A stretch of DNA of 64,000 bases from CAZAPG01 sp964486935 (lineage in GTDB: Bacteria > Chloroflexota > Anaerolineae > 4572-78 > J111), in the NCBI GenBank assembly GCA_964486935.1, contig CAZAPG010000011.1, positions 62,001-126,000 of the forward strand. Reading direction: 5' to 3'. Below the pieces are notes generated by a model, which saw only the letters and a list, made by a program, of their open reading frames with translations, was not told the origin of the DNA and searched no databases. A program made the translations under genes and the position numbers. Within the stretch, counting starts at the first letter, position 1; every line of letters begins with the position of its first letter. Positions 8,540 to 16,908 of this stretch are shown here, one piece after another.

Positions 8540-9513
8540 AAAAGATGACTATGACTCAGGCTCTCAACAATGCCCTCGACCTGATGATGGCTGAAAATGA
8601 GAAAGTTTTTCTGCTGGGCGAGGACATCGGCCATATGGGCGGCGATTTTGGCGTAACCCGCGGCCTGTTTGATAAATACGGCTCGCAGCGCGTGCGGGAC
8701 ACGCCCCTCTCCGAAGCGGCCATTATCGGCGCGGCGGTGGGGGCGGCTATGGTCGGGCTGCGGCCCGTGCCGGAAATTATGTTTGCCGACTTTTTGGGCA
8801 CCTGCTACGACCAGATTGTGAACAATGCGGCCAAAATGCACTACATGTTCGATGGCCAGTTCAAAGCGCCCATCGTTATCCGCGCGGCGGCCGGGGGCGG
8901 CTTTGGCGGCGGGCCGCATCACTCCCAATCCGTAGAGGGCTGGTTTATGAATGTGCCGGGGCTGGTGATTGTCGGCCCGGCAACGCCCTACGATGCCAAA
9001 GGGCTGCTCATTGCCAGTATCGAAAACGATAACCCGGTGTTGTTTCTGGAGCACAAAGCCCTCTATCGCCTCAAAGGCGAAGTGCCTCTGGACAAATACA
9101 CCGTGCCGCTGCGTAAAGCCGCCATTGCGCGTGAGGGCAGCGACATCACCGTCGTTGCCAGCATGAAAATGACCCACGAAGCCCTGGCCGCCGCCGAAGC
9201 GTTGGCCGCCGAGGGCGTGTCGGTGGAAGTGGTCGACCTGCGTACCCTGCGCCCGTGGGACCGGGAAACGGTGCTGGCATCGGTGGCTAAAACGGGGCGG
9301 GCCATTGTGGCCAACGAAGCCCCCAAAATGGGCGGCCTTGGCGCAGAAGTCAGCGCCACCATTTCCGAGGAGGTATACGCTAACCTCAAAGCGCCGGTGC
9401 GCCGCGTCTGCGGCCTGGATACGCCCATTCCCTTTTCGGTGCCGCTGGAAAAAATCATTCTGCCCAATAAGGATGATATCAAGGTCGCAATTCAGGCCAC
9501 GCTGGATTATTAG
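8536..9513 (+). CDS. 2-oxoacid/acetoin dehydrogenase E1 component, beta subunit (copy 1)
   Basis: Transketolase-like partner of E1 alpha, 325 residues. Conserved pieces are LGEDIGHMGGDFGVTRGL, RVRDTPLSEAAIIGAAVGAA, EIMFADF, HHSQSVEGWF, VVGPATPYDAKGLL-type and VVDLRTLRPWD. The start at 8536 is set by the ATGA overlap with E1 alpha and GGAGGTGG upstream; an earlier in-frame codon lies inside E1 alpha. Subunits should form an alpha2beta2 heterotetramer that reductively acylates a lipoyl group. A lipoyl protein follows, but no E2 acyltransferase or E3 gene does. Confidence 0.88.
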   Translation: MKKMTMTQALNNALDLMMAENEKVFLLGEDIGHMGGDFGVTRGLFDKYGSQRVRDTPLSEAAIIGAAVGAAMVGLRPVPEIMFADFLGTCYDQIVNNAAKMHYMFDGQFKAPIVIRAAAGGGFGGGPHHSQSVEGWFMNVPGLVIVGPATPYDAKGLLIASIENDNPVLFLEHKALYRLKGEVPLDKYTVPLRKAAIAREGSDITVVASMKMTHEALAAAEALAAEGVSVEVVDLRTLRPWDRETVLASVAKTGRAIVANEAPKMGGLGAEVSATISEEVYANLKAPVRRVCGLDTPIPFSVPLEKIILPNKDDIKVAIQATLDY

Positions 9514-9663
9514 GCAGCGTCACGGCAGGCTTGAGATGAATGACGAATCTCGGCACAAATTTTCGCCATTGGTCATTCGTTCTTCGTCGGTGTTGGAAAA
9601 GTATCAACCTATCGTGAACAGCGCCGATGACCCTAATCACTAACTTTGGAGATACAACCTAAT

Positions 9664-9906
9664 ATGGCAACTGAAGTCATTCTCCCCAAATGGGGACTAA
9701 CTATGGAAGAAGGCACGCTGGTTTCCTGGCTCAGACAAGAGGGAGACCGGGTTGAAGCGGGCGAGGTAATTGCCGAGGTGGAAACCGAAAAAATCACCAA
9801 TGAACTGGAAGCCCCGGTCAGCGGCGTCATCCGCAAAATTCTGGTGCAAGAAGATACCGAAGATATTCCCGTGGGCACGCCGCTGTGCCTGATTGATGAA
9901 GACTGA
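9664..9906 (+). CDS. Free-standing lipoyl carrier protein
   Basis: An 80-residue biotinyl/lipoyl domain: opening ATEVILPKWGLTMEEGTL, the modification hairpin EVETEKITNELEAP with the target Lys at about 43, and the closing GTPLCLIDED. It matches the N-terminal lipoyl domain of E2 proteins but ends where the linker would begin, so the E1-binding and acyltransferase domains are absent. The ATG at 9664 has a GGAG at 9648 and aligns with family starts; an upstream TTG adds six non-conserved residues. It overlaps the next gene (TGATG). It probably carries the acyl group formed by the upstream E1 pair. Confidence 0.85.
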   Translation: MATEVILPKWGLTMEEGTLVSWLRQEGDRVEAGEVIAEVETEKITNELEAPVSGVIRKILVQEDTEDIPVGTPLCLIDED

Positions 9907-10688
9907 TGCCGCAAACAAAACGATTTGAAGGCCAAACAATCATTGTGACCGGCGCGTCGCAGGGAATTGGTCAGGCTACAGCTATTGCCTTTGCCCGCGA
10001 GGGCGCGCAGGTTATTATCAACTATCATCACAGCAAAGCCGGCGCTCAAGAAACCCTGGCCGCCATTGAGTCAGAGGGCGGGCGGGGCGTCATTGCGCAG
10101 GCCAATGTGGGCGAGTTGGATGGTTGCCGGCGGCTGCTTGAGGCGGCGGAAGCCGTTGGGCCGGTCTCGGTGCTGGTCAACAACGCCGCCGGCTTCAATC
10201 GAGCGCCCTTTCTGGAGGTTGACATAGCCGAATTTGACCGGGTGTGGAGCATCAACGTGCGCGGCGTTTACTACCTCAGCCAACTGGCGGCGCAAAAAAT
10301 GGCCGACCGAAAACAGGGCAGCATCATTCACGTCAGTTCTATTCTGGCCAAACTGGCCGTGCCGCAGCGAACCGTTTACTGCGCCAGCAAAGGCGCCATC
10401 GAGAGCCTGACCCGCGCTATGGCCCTTGACCTGGCCTCGCACAACGTGCGGGTCAATGCTGTATCGCCCGGCCTGATTGAGACTCAGGCCATGCTGGCCG
10501 GCTTTCCCTCCGAGGAGCTGCTCAACAGCGTGCGCAGCCACATTCCTTCCAAACGCTTTGGCGCGCCCGCTGAAATGGCGCAGGCTATTCTCTTTTTGGC
10601 CTCCCAAGAAGCCTCCTACATCAACGGGATTGTGCTGCCGGTTGACAGCGCCCTGAGCGCCCGCGAGGCCGGACCCGCCGCTAAATAG
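9906..10688 (+). CDS. Short-chain dehydrogenase/reductase (FabG-like), copy 1
   Basis: An NAD(P)(H)-dependent oxidoreductase of 260 residues. It has the Rossmann glycine motif TGASQGIG near residue 15, the NNAAG strand, catalytic Ser in HVSSIL and YCASK as the Tyr-x3-Lys pair, followed by 'NAVSPGLIET'. It is a classical SDR of normal length. The ATG overlaps the lipoyl gene stop by one base, so it is translated with the E1/lipoyl genes and may oxidise or reduce the keto/hydroxy intermediate handled by them. The exact substrate is unknown. Confidence 0.85.
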   Translation: MPQTKRFEGQTIIVTGASQGIGQATAIAFAREGAQVIINYHHSKAGAQETLAAIESEGGRGVIAQANVGELDGCRRLLEAAEAVGPVSVLVNNAAGFNRAPFLEVDIAEFDRVWSINVRGVYYLSQLAAQKMADRKQGSIIHVSSILAKLAVPQRTVYCASKGAIESLTRAMALDLASHNVRVNAVSPGLIETQAMLAGFPSEELLNSVRSHIPSKRFGAPAEMAQAILFLASQEASYINGIVLPVDSALSAREAGPAAK

Positions 10689-10697
10689 GGGAGATTT

Positions 10698-11645
10698 ATG
10701 AGCTTACAACGCCAGGTTTATCTGAATGGCCAATTTGTCCCCGAAAGCGAGGCTCGTATCTCTATTTTTGACTCGGCTTTGATGGTGGGGGATATGATTT
10801 TTGAATTCACCCGCACCTTTAACGGAACCCCCTTTTGCTTGCGCGACCACCTGGAGCGGCTCTATACCGGCCTCAAAATCTTGGAGATAGATTGCGGGTT
10901 AACCCTGGCGCAGATGGAAGCGGCCACGCTCGAAACCGTGGAAATCAACCGCCCCTGCTTCCCGCCCGGAGTCGATTTTCAAATAATGCATAACGTTTCT
11001 CGCGGGCCGGTGGGGTTCTACCCCATCCTCTTTCCCCAGGCAGCGCGGCCCACGGTCGCCATCAACACCTGGGTAATGACCTTTCAATTGGGGGCAATGG
11101 CCCAGGCCTACGAAAGCGGCGTCCACGCCGTTACCCCGCTGCAACAGGCGATTCCGGCCCGGTTGGTCGACTCTAAAATCAAGAGCCGCAGCCGGATTTA
11201 TTATCAGCTTGCCGACCTGCAGGTCAAAAAAATTGACCCCCAGGCCTGGGCCTTGTTGCTTGATGAGGATGGTTTTATCACCGAAGGAACCCGCTCCAAC
11301 TTCTTTATCATCAAAGATGGGCAACTGCTCACCGCCGAACCGCGCAACATCCTGCGCGGCGTGACCCGCCGGAACGTGCTGAACCTGGCGCGGGAGTTGG
11401 GCCTGCCGTGCCGCGAGGGTAATATCGAACCTTACGACGCCATCACTGCCGACGAAGCCTTTTTTACCGGCACCTCTTTCTCAATCTTGCCGGCAACTCG
11501 CTTCAACGGCCACCCGATTGGCAGCGGCCGGCCCGGCCCCATCACCCAACGCTTGATTGGGGCCTGGAATGAAATGGTTGGCGTTGATATTAAAGCCCAG
11601 GCCAGAATGTTTGCGGAGATGGCTAAACACGAGGTAGCACCATGA
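10698..11645 (+). CDS. Class IV (branched-chain/D-amino-acid type) aminotransferase
   Basis: A PLP-dependent transaminase of 315 residues in the IlvE/Dat/PabC fold. The features are VYLNGQFVPESEARIS, FDSALMVGDMIFE, an IPARLVDSKIKSRSR segment with the candidate PLP lysine, LLDEDGFITEGTRSNFFI and FFTGTSFSILP. The sequence after the lysine departs from classical BCAT, so it could be a D-amino-acid or amine transaminase. It sits 9 bases after the SDR and overlaps the next gene by ATGA, so it is clearly operonic. It implies an amino or keto acid intermediate in the pathway. Confidence 0.83.
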   Translation: MSLQRQVYLNGQFVPESEARISIFDSALMVGDMIFEFTRTFNGTPFCLRDHLERLYTGLKILEIDCGLTLAQMEAATLETVEINRPCFPPGVDFQIMHNVSRGPVGFYPILFPQAARPTVAINTWVMTFQLGAMAQAYESGVHAVTPLQQAIPARLVDSKIKSRSRIYYQLADLQVKKIDPQAWALLLDEDGFITEGTRSNFFIIKDGQLLTAEPRNILRGVTRRNVLNLARELGLPCREGNIEPYDAITADEAFFTGTSFSILPATRFNGHPIGSGRPGPITQRLIGAWNEMVGVDIKAQARMFAEMAKHEVAP

Positions 11646-12610
11646 TCGAAATTGGCTTGCAAATCATCCCCATGATGCCGGCGCAGGAGGTGCTCGATAC
11701 CATCCGCCTGGCCGAGGAGTTGGGCTATCGCTACTGCGTAGTGGCCGACGAGGGCTTCATGCCCGATGTTTATGTGATGTTGGGCCTTGCGGCGCGGCAA
11801 ACCTCAACCATCAAACTGGGGGCAGTGACCAACGGCTACACCCGTCACCCGGCTGTAACCGCCAACGCCGCCGCCACGCTCAATGAACTTTCTGGCGGGC
11901 GGGCGCTGGTGAATCTGGTGGCCGGCGGCTCGCTGGTGTTGCGGCCTATGGCCATTCCCCGCGAAGCGCCGCTGACGGTTATGCGCGAAACCATCGACAT
12001 TTTGCACCGGTTGTGGAGTGGCGAGAAGGTGAGCTACCAGGGGAAACGATACCGGCTCGACTCGGCCCAGATTACGCTGGGCGCGCAGCAGATTCCGGTC
12101 TGGTTGTCGGTGCGCGGGCCAAAGATGCTGGAACTGGCCGGCCGGCAGGCCGAGGCCGTGGTGCTGGCGGCCAAATCTGACCTGGGGCCGGCCCTTGAAA
12201 TTGTGGAGCAGGGCAGCGCCCAAAGCGGCAACCGGCCCACCCGTATCTATCTTGACCGGATTGCCTACACCCCGCAGATGCTGGCCGAGGCCGGCAAAAT
12301 GTATACCTACACCGTTATGGATGCGCCGGCGCGGATGCTGCACGGCATGGGGCTAACCGACGCGCAAATCGAAACTATCCAATCCGCGTTTCGCCAGGGC
12401 GGGCCGGCCGCAGCGGCGGAATTTGTTACGCCGGAGATGCTCGAAAATTTTGTGATTTCTGGCACGCCCGAAGCGTGCAGCGCCGCCCTGCGGGCGATGA
12501 TTAACCAACACCGAATTGACATTTTCTTGCTGAATCTCAACTCGTCCGGGCTGGAGGCCAACACCCGCCTGCTGCGTGATGTAGCCGGGATTGTGCGGGG
12601 CGCAAATTAG
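11642..12610 (+). CDS. LLM-class flavin/F420-dependent oxidoreductase, copy 1
   Basis: A bacterial-luciferase-like TIM-barrel oxidoreductase of 322 residues, resembling methylene-tetrahydromethanopterin reductase-like F420 enzymes. Motifs are ADEGFMPDVYVMLG, LGAVTNGYTRHPAVTA, LNELSGGRA and PVWLSVRGPKMLEL. Whether FMN or F420 is used cannot be decided here. The start overlaps the aminotransferase stop (ATGA). A close paralogue lies in the divergent operon (16909-17865), sharing most of these motifs, so the two probably act on related substrates in parallel branches. Confidence 0.83.
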   Translation: MIEIGLQIIPMMPAQEVLDTIRLAEELGYRYCVVADEGFMPDVYVMLGLAARQTSTIKLGAVTNGYTRHPAVTANAAATLNELSGGRALVNLVAGGSLVLRPMAIPREAPLTVMRETIDILHRLWSGEKVSYQGKRYRLDSAQITLGAQQIPVWLSVRGPKMLELAGRQAEAVVLAAKSDLGPALEIVEQGSAQSGNRPTRIYLDRIAYTPQMLAEAGKMYTYTVMDAPARMLHGMGLTDAQIETIQSAFRQGGPAAAAEFVTPEMLENFVISGTPEACSAALRAMINQHRIDIFLLNLNSSGLEANTRLLRDVAGIVRGAN

Positions 12611-12628
12611 ACTTAGCCGGAGGCGGCC

Positions 12629-14020
12629 ATGCAACCAATTGACCTTTTAGTAACGCGCGGCGTAATTGTTACCCAAAATGAGCGTCGCCAGATTATCAAC
12701 GACGGCGCGATTGCCATTCACAATGGCCGGATTGTCGCCCTTGGCCCCACCGCCGAGATTGTCTCCCGCTACACCGCCGCCGAAACGCTCGACGCGCAGG
12801 GCAATGCCGTATTTCCCGGTTTGATTAACACCCATATTCACCTGTTTCAAACCGGCGTCAAAGGGCTGGGCGAGGATATGCCCGTGCAGGATTGGGTGGA
12901 AGTGGTCACGGCTCCCACCGCCATCCACATCAACCCGGAAGAGATGTACCTGTTTTGCCTGACCGGCTGCCTGGAACAAATCCACTGCGGCGTCACCACG
13001 GTAATTGATATGAGCTACGCCGCCCACTCCTTTAACCTGCACCACGCCAACATCAAAGCGATGGTCGATAGCGGCCTGCGCAGCCGCTACACCACCATTA
13101 TCTCTGATTTTGGCGAAGAGTATGGCGTGCTGCCGGAACTCATCAAACCCATCGAGCAGTTTTTGGCCGAATATGAGCAACTGCTTGACCAGTATCCCGC
13201 TTCTGACCGGCTGGCGGTGTGGCTGGCCATCGGCGCGCCGTGGACCGTGACCGACCGGGGGCTGGTTGAAGCGCGAGCGTTTACCCGCCGGGCCGGCATC
13301 CCTATTGTAATGCACATTAATGAAAACGAGGTGGATAATGCCCTCAGCCAGCAGCGTCACGGCCAGAATATGATTCCCTACCTGGCCGAGGTTGGTTTTT
13401 TGGGGCCGGATTTGCTGGCGATTCACTGCGTTGACACCGACGAGACCGATATCGAACTGTTTGCCCAACACGATGTCAAGGTTTGCTACAACCCGGTCAG
13501 CAATATGTATTTGGGGTCGGGTATTGCGCCAATTATGCGGATGATAGAAGCCGGGGTGACTGTTTGCATTGGCACCGATGGCGCGGGCAGCAACAACTCG
13601 CAGGATATGATTGAGTCGCTCAAAATGGGGGCGCTGCTGCAAAAGGTGGCGGCCAAAGATGCCTCGGTGGTTGACGCCCAAACCGCGCTCGATTGGGCCA
13701 CCTGCCAGGCAGCCAAAGTAATGGGCCTGAGCAACGACATCGGCTCGTTGGAGGTGGGCAAACAGGCCGATATGTTTGTGCTGGCCCTCAACTCGGCCAA
13801 AATTGTGCCGGCCCACGACCCGGTGGCCACCCTGGTTTACTCGTCGGGCGAGGAGAATGTAGTCGCCACTATTGCCGGCGGCAAAATAGCGATGAAGGAT
13901 AAAATCATTCAACATCTTGATGAAGCAGACATCCTGCGCCAATGCCAGACGGCCGCCCTGATACTGGCCGACCGCTGCGGGTCGAACCGCAAAGTGAAAC
14001 GTCATTGGGGAAAATGGTAA
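12629..14020 (+). CDS. SsnA/TrzN-like amidohydrolase (deaminase), copy 1
   Basis: A metal-dependent amidohydrolase of 463 residues in the cytosine-deaminase/chlorohydrolase group. The metal ligands appear as HxH (INTHIHLF, H69/H71), MHINENE, AIHCVDTD and the GTDGAGSNNSQDM aspartate; CYNPVSNMYLGSG is the substrate-loop signature. Composite beta-sandwich ends are present. The group deaminates or dechlorinates aminopurines, triazines and related rings and includes SsnA. It follows the LLM gene by 18 bases with GGAGG before the ATG. A paralogue at 33829 shares the motif order. It is likely cytoplasmic and acts on an N-heterocycle or amidine-type substrate. Confidence 0.82.
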   Translation: MQPIDLLVTRGVIVTQNERRQIINDGAIAIHNGRIVALGPTAEIVSRYTAAETLDAQGNAVFPGLINTHIHLFQTGVKGLGEDMPVQDWVEVVTAPTAIHINPEEMYLFCLTGCLEQIHCGVTTVIDMSYAAHSFNLHHANIKAMVDSGLRSRYTTIISDFGEEYGVLPELIKPIEQFLAEYEQLLDQYPASDRLAVWLAIGAPWTVTDRGLVEARAFTRRAGIPIVMHINENEVDNALSQQRHGQNMIPYLAEVGFLGPDLLAIHCVDTDETDIELFAQHDVKVCYNPVSNMYLGSGIAPIMRMIEAGVTVCIGTDGAGSNNSQDMIESLKMGALLQKVAAKDASVVDAQTALDWATCQAAKVMGLSNDIGSLEVGKQADMFVLALNSAKIVPAHDPVATLVYSSGEENVVATIAGGKIAMKDKIIQHLDEADILRQCQTAALILADRCGSNRKVKRHWGKW

Positions 14021-14118
14021 ATGGTAATTGGACGAGCGAATTACTACTTGCCATTTACTAATTGCCCTGTGTAAACTGATGACGCTGAACGGATATTAAT
14101 CTTAAAAAGAGGAAGCTT

Positions 14119-14892
14119 ATGAAGCGTTTTGTGGATAAAGTGGCGGTTGTAACCGGCGCGGCCCAGGGGATTGGCGCGGCCATTGCCCTGCGTTTTGCCC
14201 AGGAAGGCGCCAGTGTCGCCGTTTTGGACAGGCAAGACCCGACGCCGGGCGCGCAAGCCTGCCGGGAAGCGGGGGCCTCGGCGCTGGGGCTGGTGGTTGA
14301 TGTGGCCGACAAAAGCAGTATCGCCGCAGCCGTGGCCGAGATTATCGACGCCTGGGGCCAGATTCACATTTGGGTCAACAATGCCGGCATCTTTGATGAC
14401 ACCCCATTGACCGAGTTAAGCGAGGCGCGCTGGGACCAGGTTTCAAACGTAAATTACAAAAGTATGTTTCTGTGCGCCCAACTGGCCGCGCCGCACATGC
14501 TGGCGCAGGGGTGGGGGCGTATAATTAACATTGCCTCAATGGCGGCCAAGGTAGCCTTTCCCAACGAAGTGGCCTACTGCTCCACCAAAAGCGCCGTGGT
14601 GGGGTTGACCCGCGCCCTGGCCGTAGAGTTGGGGCCGCGCGGCATCACCGCCAACGCCATCTGCCCCGGCCCCATTTATACCGAAATGCTCAAATCAACC
14701 CACCAATCTCTGGCCAGGCGGCATAACACCACCCTGGAAGCCTGGGACGCCAAAATATTGGAGACGATTCCGGTGGGTCGCTACGGCCAACCCTCGGACA
14801 TCGCGGGGCTGGCCGCTTTTCTGGCGTCGGATGATGCCGCCTTTATCAACGCCCAGGCTATTAACATTGATGGCGGCATGGTGTTTTATTGA
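14119..14892 (+). CDS. Short-chain dehydrogenase/reductase, copy 2
   Basis: A 257-residue classical SDR: VVTGAAQGIGAAIALRFA glycine motif, INIASM with the catalytic Ser, YCSTKSAVVGL giving Tyr-x3-Lys, and 'NAICPGPIYTEM'. GGAAG precedes the ATG by seven bases. It lies 98 bases beyond the amidohydrolase, in a gap containing short repeats of ATGGTAA and AATTGG type, and its last seven bases overlap the convergent AOR gene. It probably closes the first operon. The substrate is unknown. Confidence 0.84.
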   Translation: MKRFVDKVAVVTGAAQGIGAAIALRFAQEGASVAVLDRQDPTPGAQACREAGASALGLVVDVADKSSIAAAVAEIIDAWGQIHIWVNNAGIFDDTPLTELSEARWDQVSNVNYKSMFLCAQLAAPHMLAQGWGRIINIASMAAKVAFPNEVAYCSTKSAVVGLTRALAVELGPRGITANAICPGPIYTEMLKSTHQSLARRHNTTLEAWDAKILETIPVGRYGQPSDIAGLAAFLASDDAAFINAQAINIDGGMVFY

Positions 14893-16781
14893 GAAAACTT
14901 GAGCAACTCCTCCAACTCAAGCTCTTTTAGACACGCATCGCCGGGGACGGCGGTGTGCGGGTCCCACTTCATCAACTCATAATAGCGACTTTTGGCCCAG
15001 TTGAACGCCTCGTCGGTAATTTCAACGCCGGCCAGCGGCCCGCTTTTAAAGGCTTTCATCACCCGTTTGGGCAGCTTGTCGTCATCGGCGGTAAAGCCTT
15101 CGCGCAGGTTAAAAAGCCGCGAGAGCGTTTGCGCCCGCGCGCCCACGGCCAGAATATCGCGCAGGTTGTACTCAACGCCGGTTACGCCAGACAGGGCCGT
15201 GGCCAGATGCCGGTAACTGTAGGGATAAAAATGGCAGTTGACCGCGCAATCCTGAAAATGCATCCAGTTGACGTGGTGGTAAAAAATCTGAAGTTTGTCT
15301 TCGTTCAACACTTTGGCCGATAACGGCTCAATTTTTCGGTCCGACACGTCATTCACGTGCGCCAGGGCATCGCTTGGGCTGGTAAAGTCGGTGTCGTGCA
15401 TGTTCATCATGTGGTCCGCGCCAACGGGGGCTACGGCATACCCCACGCCCATGGCGTGCTTGAGGCGGGGTTCGTGCATGGGCAACTCCTGGCCCTTGAT
15501 GGTCAGGTTGAACGGCTCCGTTTCCGGCCCAAATTGTTGACTCATCCGGGCCACGCCTTCGGCCAATATGTTGCCAAATCCTTCGCGCCGGGCAATCATC
15601 TCCACCGAGCGCACCAGCAAATCGCCATCGCCCCAGCGATAGGCCAGCCCGCCCGTATCCTTCAAGGTTATCACTTCGTTTTCGTAGCACTCCATGGCAA
15701 AGGCAATGGAAGCGCCGGCTGAAATGGCGTCGAGGCCATAGGCGTTGGCCAGTTCATTGGCCTTGAGCACGGCCAGGTTATCTTCCACGCCGCAGGAGGT
15801 GCCAAAGGCGGCCATCGCTTCATATTCGGCTCCGCCGTAAGCCGGGTCAAGCTTGCGGTAGGGGTTTTCATCTTCATTTTCAAAAACCTGTTTGCAGGTG
15901 ATGGGGCAGGCCTGGCAGGTATCGCGTCCCTTTAAAAACATTTCGTAGTTGCGCTCGCCGCTCAACAGTTCCGGGTTTTCAAAAATCGGCTCGCTAAAGT
16001 TGTGAGTCGGCGCGCCGCCCAGGTAGGCCAGGCTCATGATGCCATCCTGCGTGCCGCGCCCAATGCCGGCGGCGGCCCAGGCCGATAATTCCTTGTAATT
16101 ATTGCCCAGCCACTTTGCCACGCCTGTTACCTCTTTGCGGACGGCAACCGGCACCTTCATAGTGCCGCGCACGGCCACGGCCTTGAGATTTTTTGACCCC
16201 ATCAGCGCGCCCAGGCCGTTACGGCCGGCGGCCCGGTTAATATCGTGCATGACCGCCGAATAGAGCACCTGATTTTCACCCGCCGGGCCAATTTGCGCCA
16301 CTCGAACCTGTTTATCACCCAACTCCTGGCGGATGGCGTTTTCAGCCGGGGCGGTTTTCAGGCCCCACAGGTGTTGCGCCGGGCGAATTTCCACCTCGCC
16401 GTCTTTTATCCAGAGATAGACCGGCTGCTCGGCCCGCCCTTTAATGACCAGCGCATCAAAACCGGCCCGCTTGAATTCGTGGCCCCACCAGCCGCCGGCT
16501 TCGGAACTGGCAATGGCCCCGGTCAACGGCGATTTGCCGCCGACGCCGTGTCGCCCTGCGCCGGGCAGGTTGGTGCCTTGCATAATACCGGGGGCAAAAA
16601 TCAGCAAATTTTCCGGGCTGAGGGGATGGGTCTGGGGCGGCAGGTCGCGCAGCAGCAGGTAAGCCACTACCGCCCGGCCTCCCACCAACAGCCGGTAAAA
16701 ATGGTCTGGAGGTTGCTCGATGTGGGTTTTGCCTGTGGTTAAATTAACGTGCAGAATTTTTCCATGGGTCCCGCCAATCAT
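14886..16781 (-). CDS. Aldehyde:ferredoxin oxidoreductase family (tungsten/tungstopterin) enzyme
   Basis: A 631-residue AOR-family protein, full length for the family. It starts with the typical GGTHGKILHVNLTTGK, has the R-x(n)-GGKSPLTGAIASSEAGG pterin-contact region, 'GALMGSKNLKAVAVRG', the 4Fe-4S cysteines CQACPITC plus a distal C in DCAVNCHF, and LPMHEPRLKHAMGVGYA. It should oxidise an aldehyde to the acid with ferredoxin, or run in reverse, needing a tungsten bis-pterin cofactor. It is transcribed with the leftward operon after a 127-base gap, so it may also have its own promoter. It implies low-potential, anaerobic metabolism. Confidence 0.87.
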   Translation of the reverse strand: MIGGTHGKILHVNLTTGKTHIEQPPDHFYRLLVGGRAVVAYLLLRDLPPQTHPLSPENLLIFAPGIMQGTNLPGAGRHGVGGKSPLTGAIASSEAGGWWGHEFKRAGFDALVIKGRAEQPVYLWIKDGEVEIRPAQHLWGLKTAPAENAIRQELGDKQVRVAQIGPAGENQVLYSAVMHDINRAAGRNGLGALMGSKNLKAVAVRGTMKVPVAVRKEVTGVAKWLGNNYKELSAWAAAGIGRGTQDGIMSLAYLGGAPTHNFSEPIFENPELLSGERNYEMFLKGRDTCQACPITCKQVFENEDENPYRKLDPAYGGAEYEAMAAFGTSCGVEDNLAVLKANELANAYGLDAISAGASIAFAMECYENEVITLKDTGGLAYRWGDGDLLVRSVEMIARREGFGNILAEGVARMSQQFGPETEPFNLTIKGQELPMHEPRLKHAMGVGYAVAPVGADHMMNMHDTDFTSPSDALAHVNDVSDRKIEPLSAKVLNEDKLQIFYHHVNWMHFQDCAVNCHFYPYSYRHLATALSGVTGVEYNLRDILAVGARAQTLSRLFNLREGFTADDDKLPKRVMKAFKSGPLAGVEITDEAFNWAKSRYYELMKWDPHTAVPGDACLKELELEELLKFSQ

Positions 16782-16908
16782 AATTGCTCCTTTTTGTAGC
16801 CGGGTATCGTTACTTTGCTTTATTATTTTACGTAACCACTCAGCCCAACCATCGAAACACAGCGAGTCGCTCTGCGCTCCCTCTGCGTAACTTTGTGTAC
16901 CTGAGCAG

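Noticed and set aside
9514..9663. Possible inverted repeat with ATGAATGACGAAT and CATTCGTTC
   Set aside because: Arms match only in short stretches with no stable stem; left as a gap without a clear feature.
12647..14005. 452-codon minus-strand ORF
   Set aside because: It lies entirely opposite amidohydrolase copy 1, which has all metal-ligand motifs.
16782..16908. Possible separate regulatory element before the AOR gene
   Set aside because: No consensus promoter or palindrome could be defined on the minus strand; only AT-rich sequence is seen.
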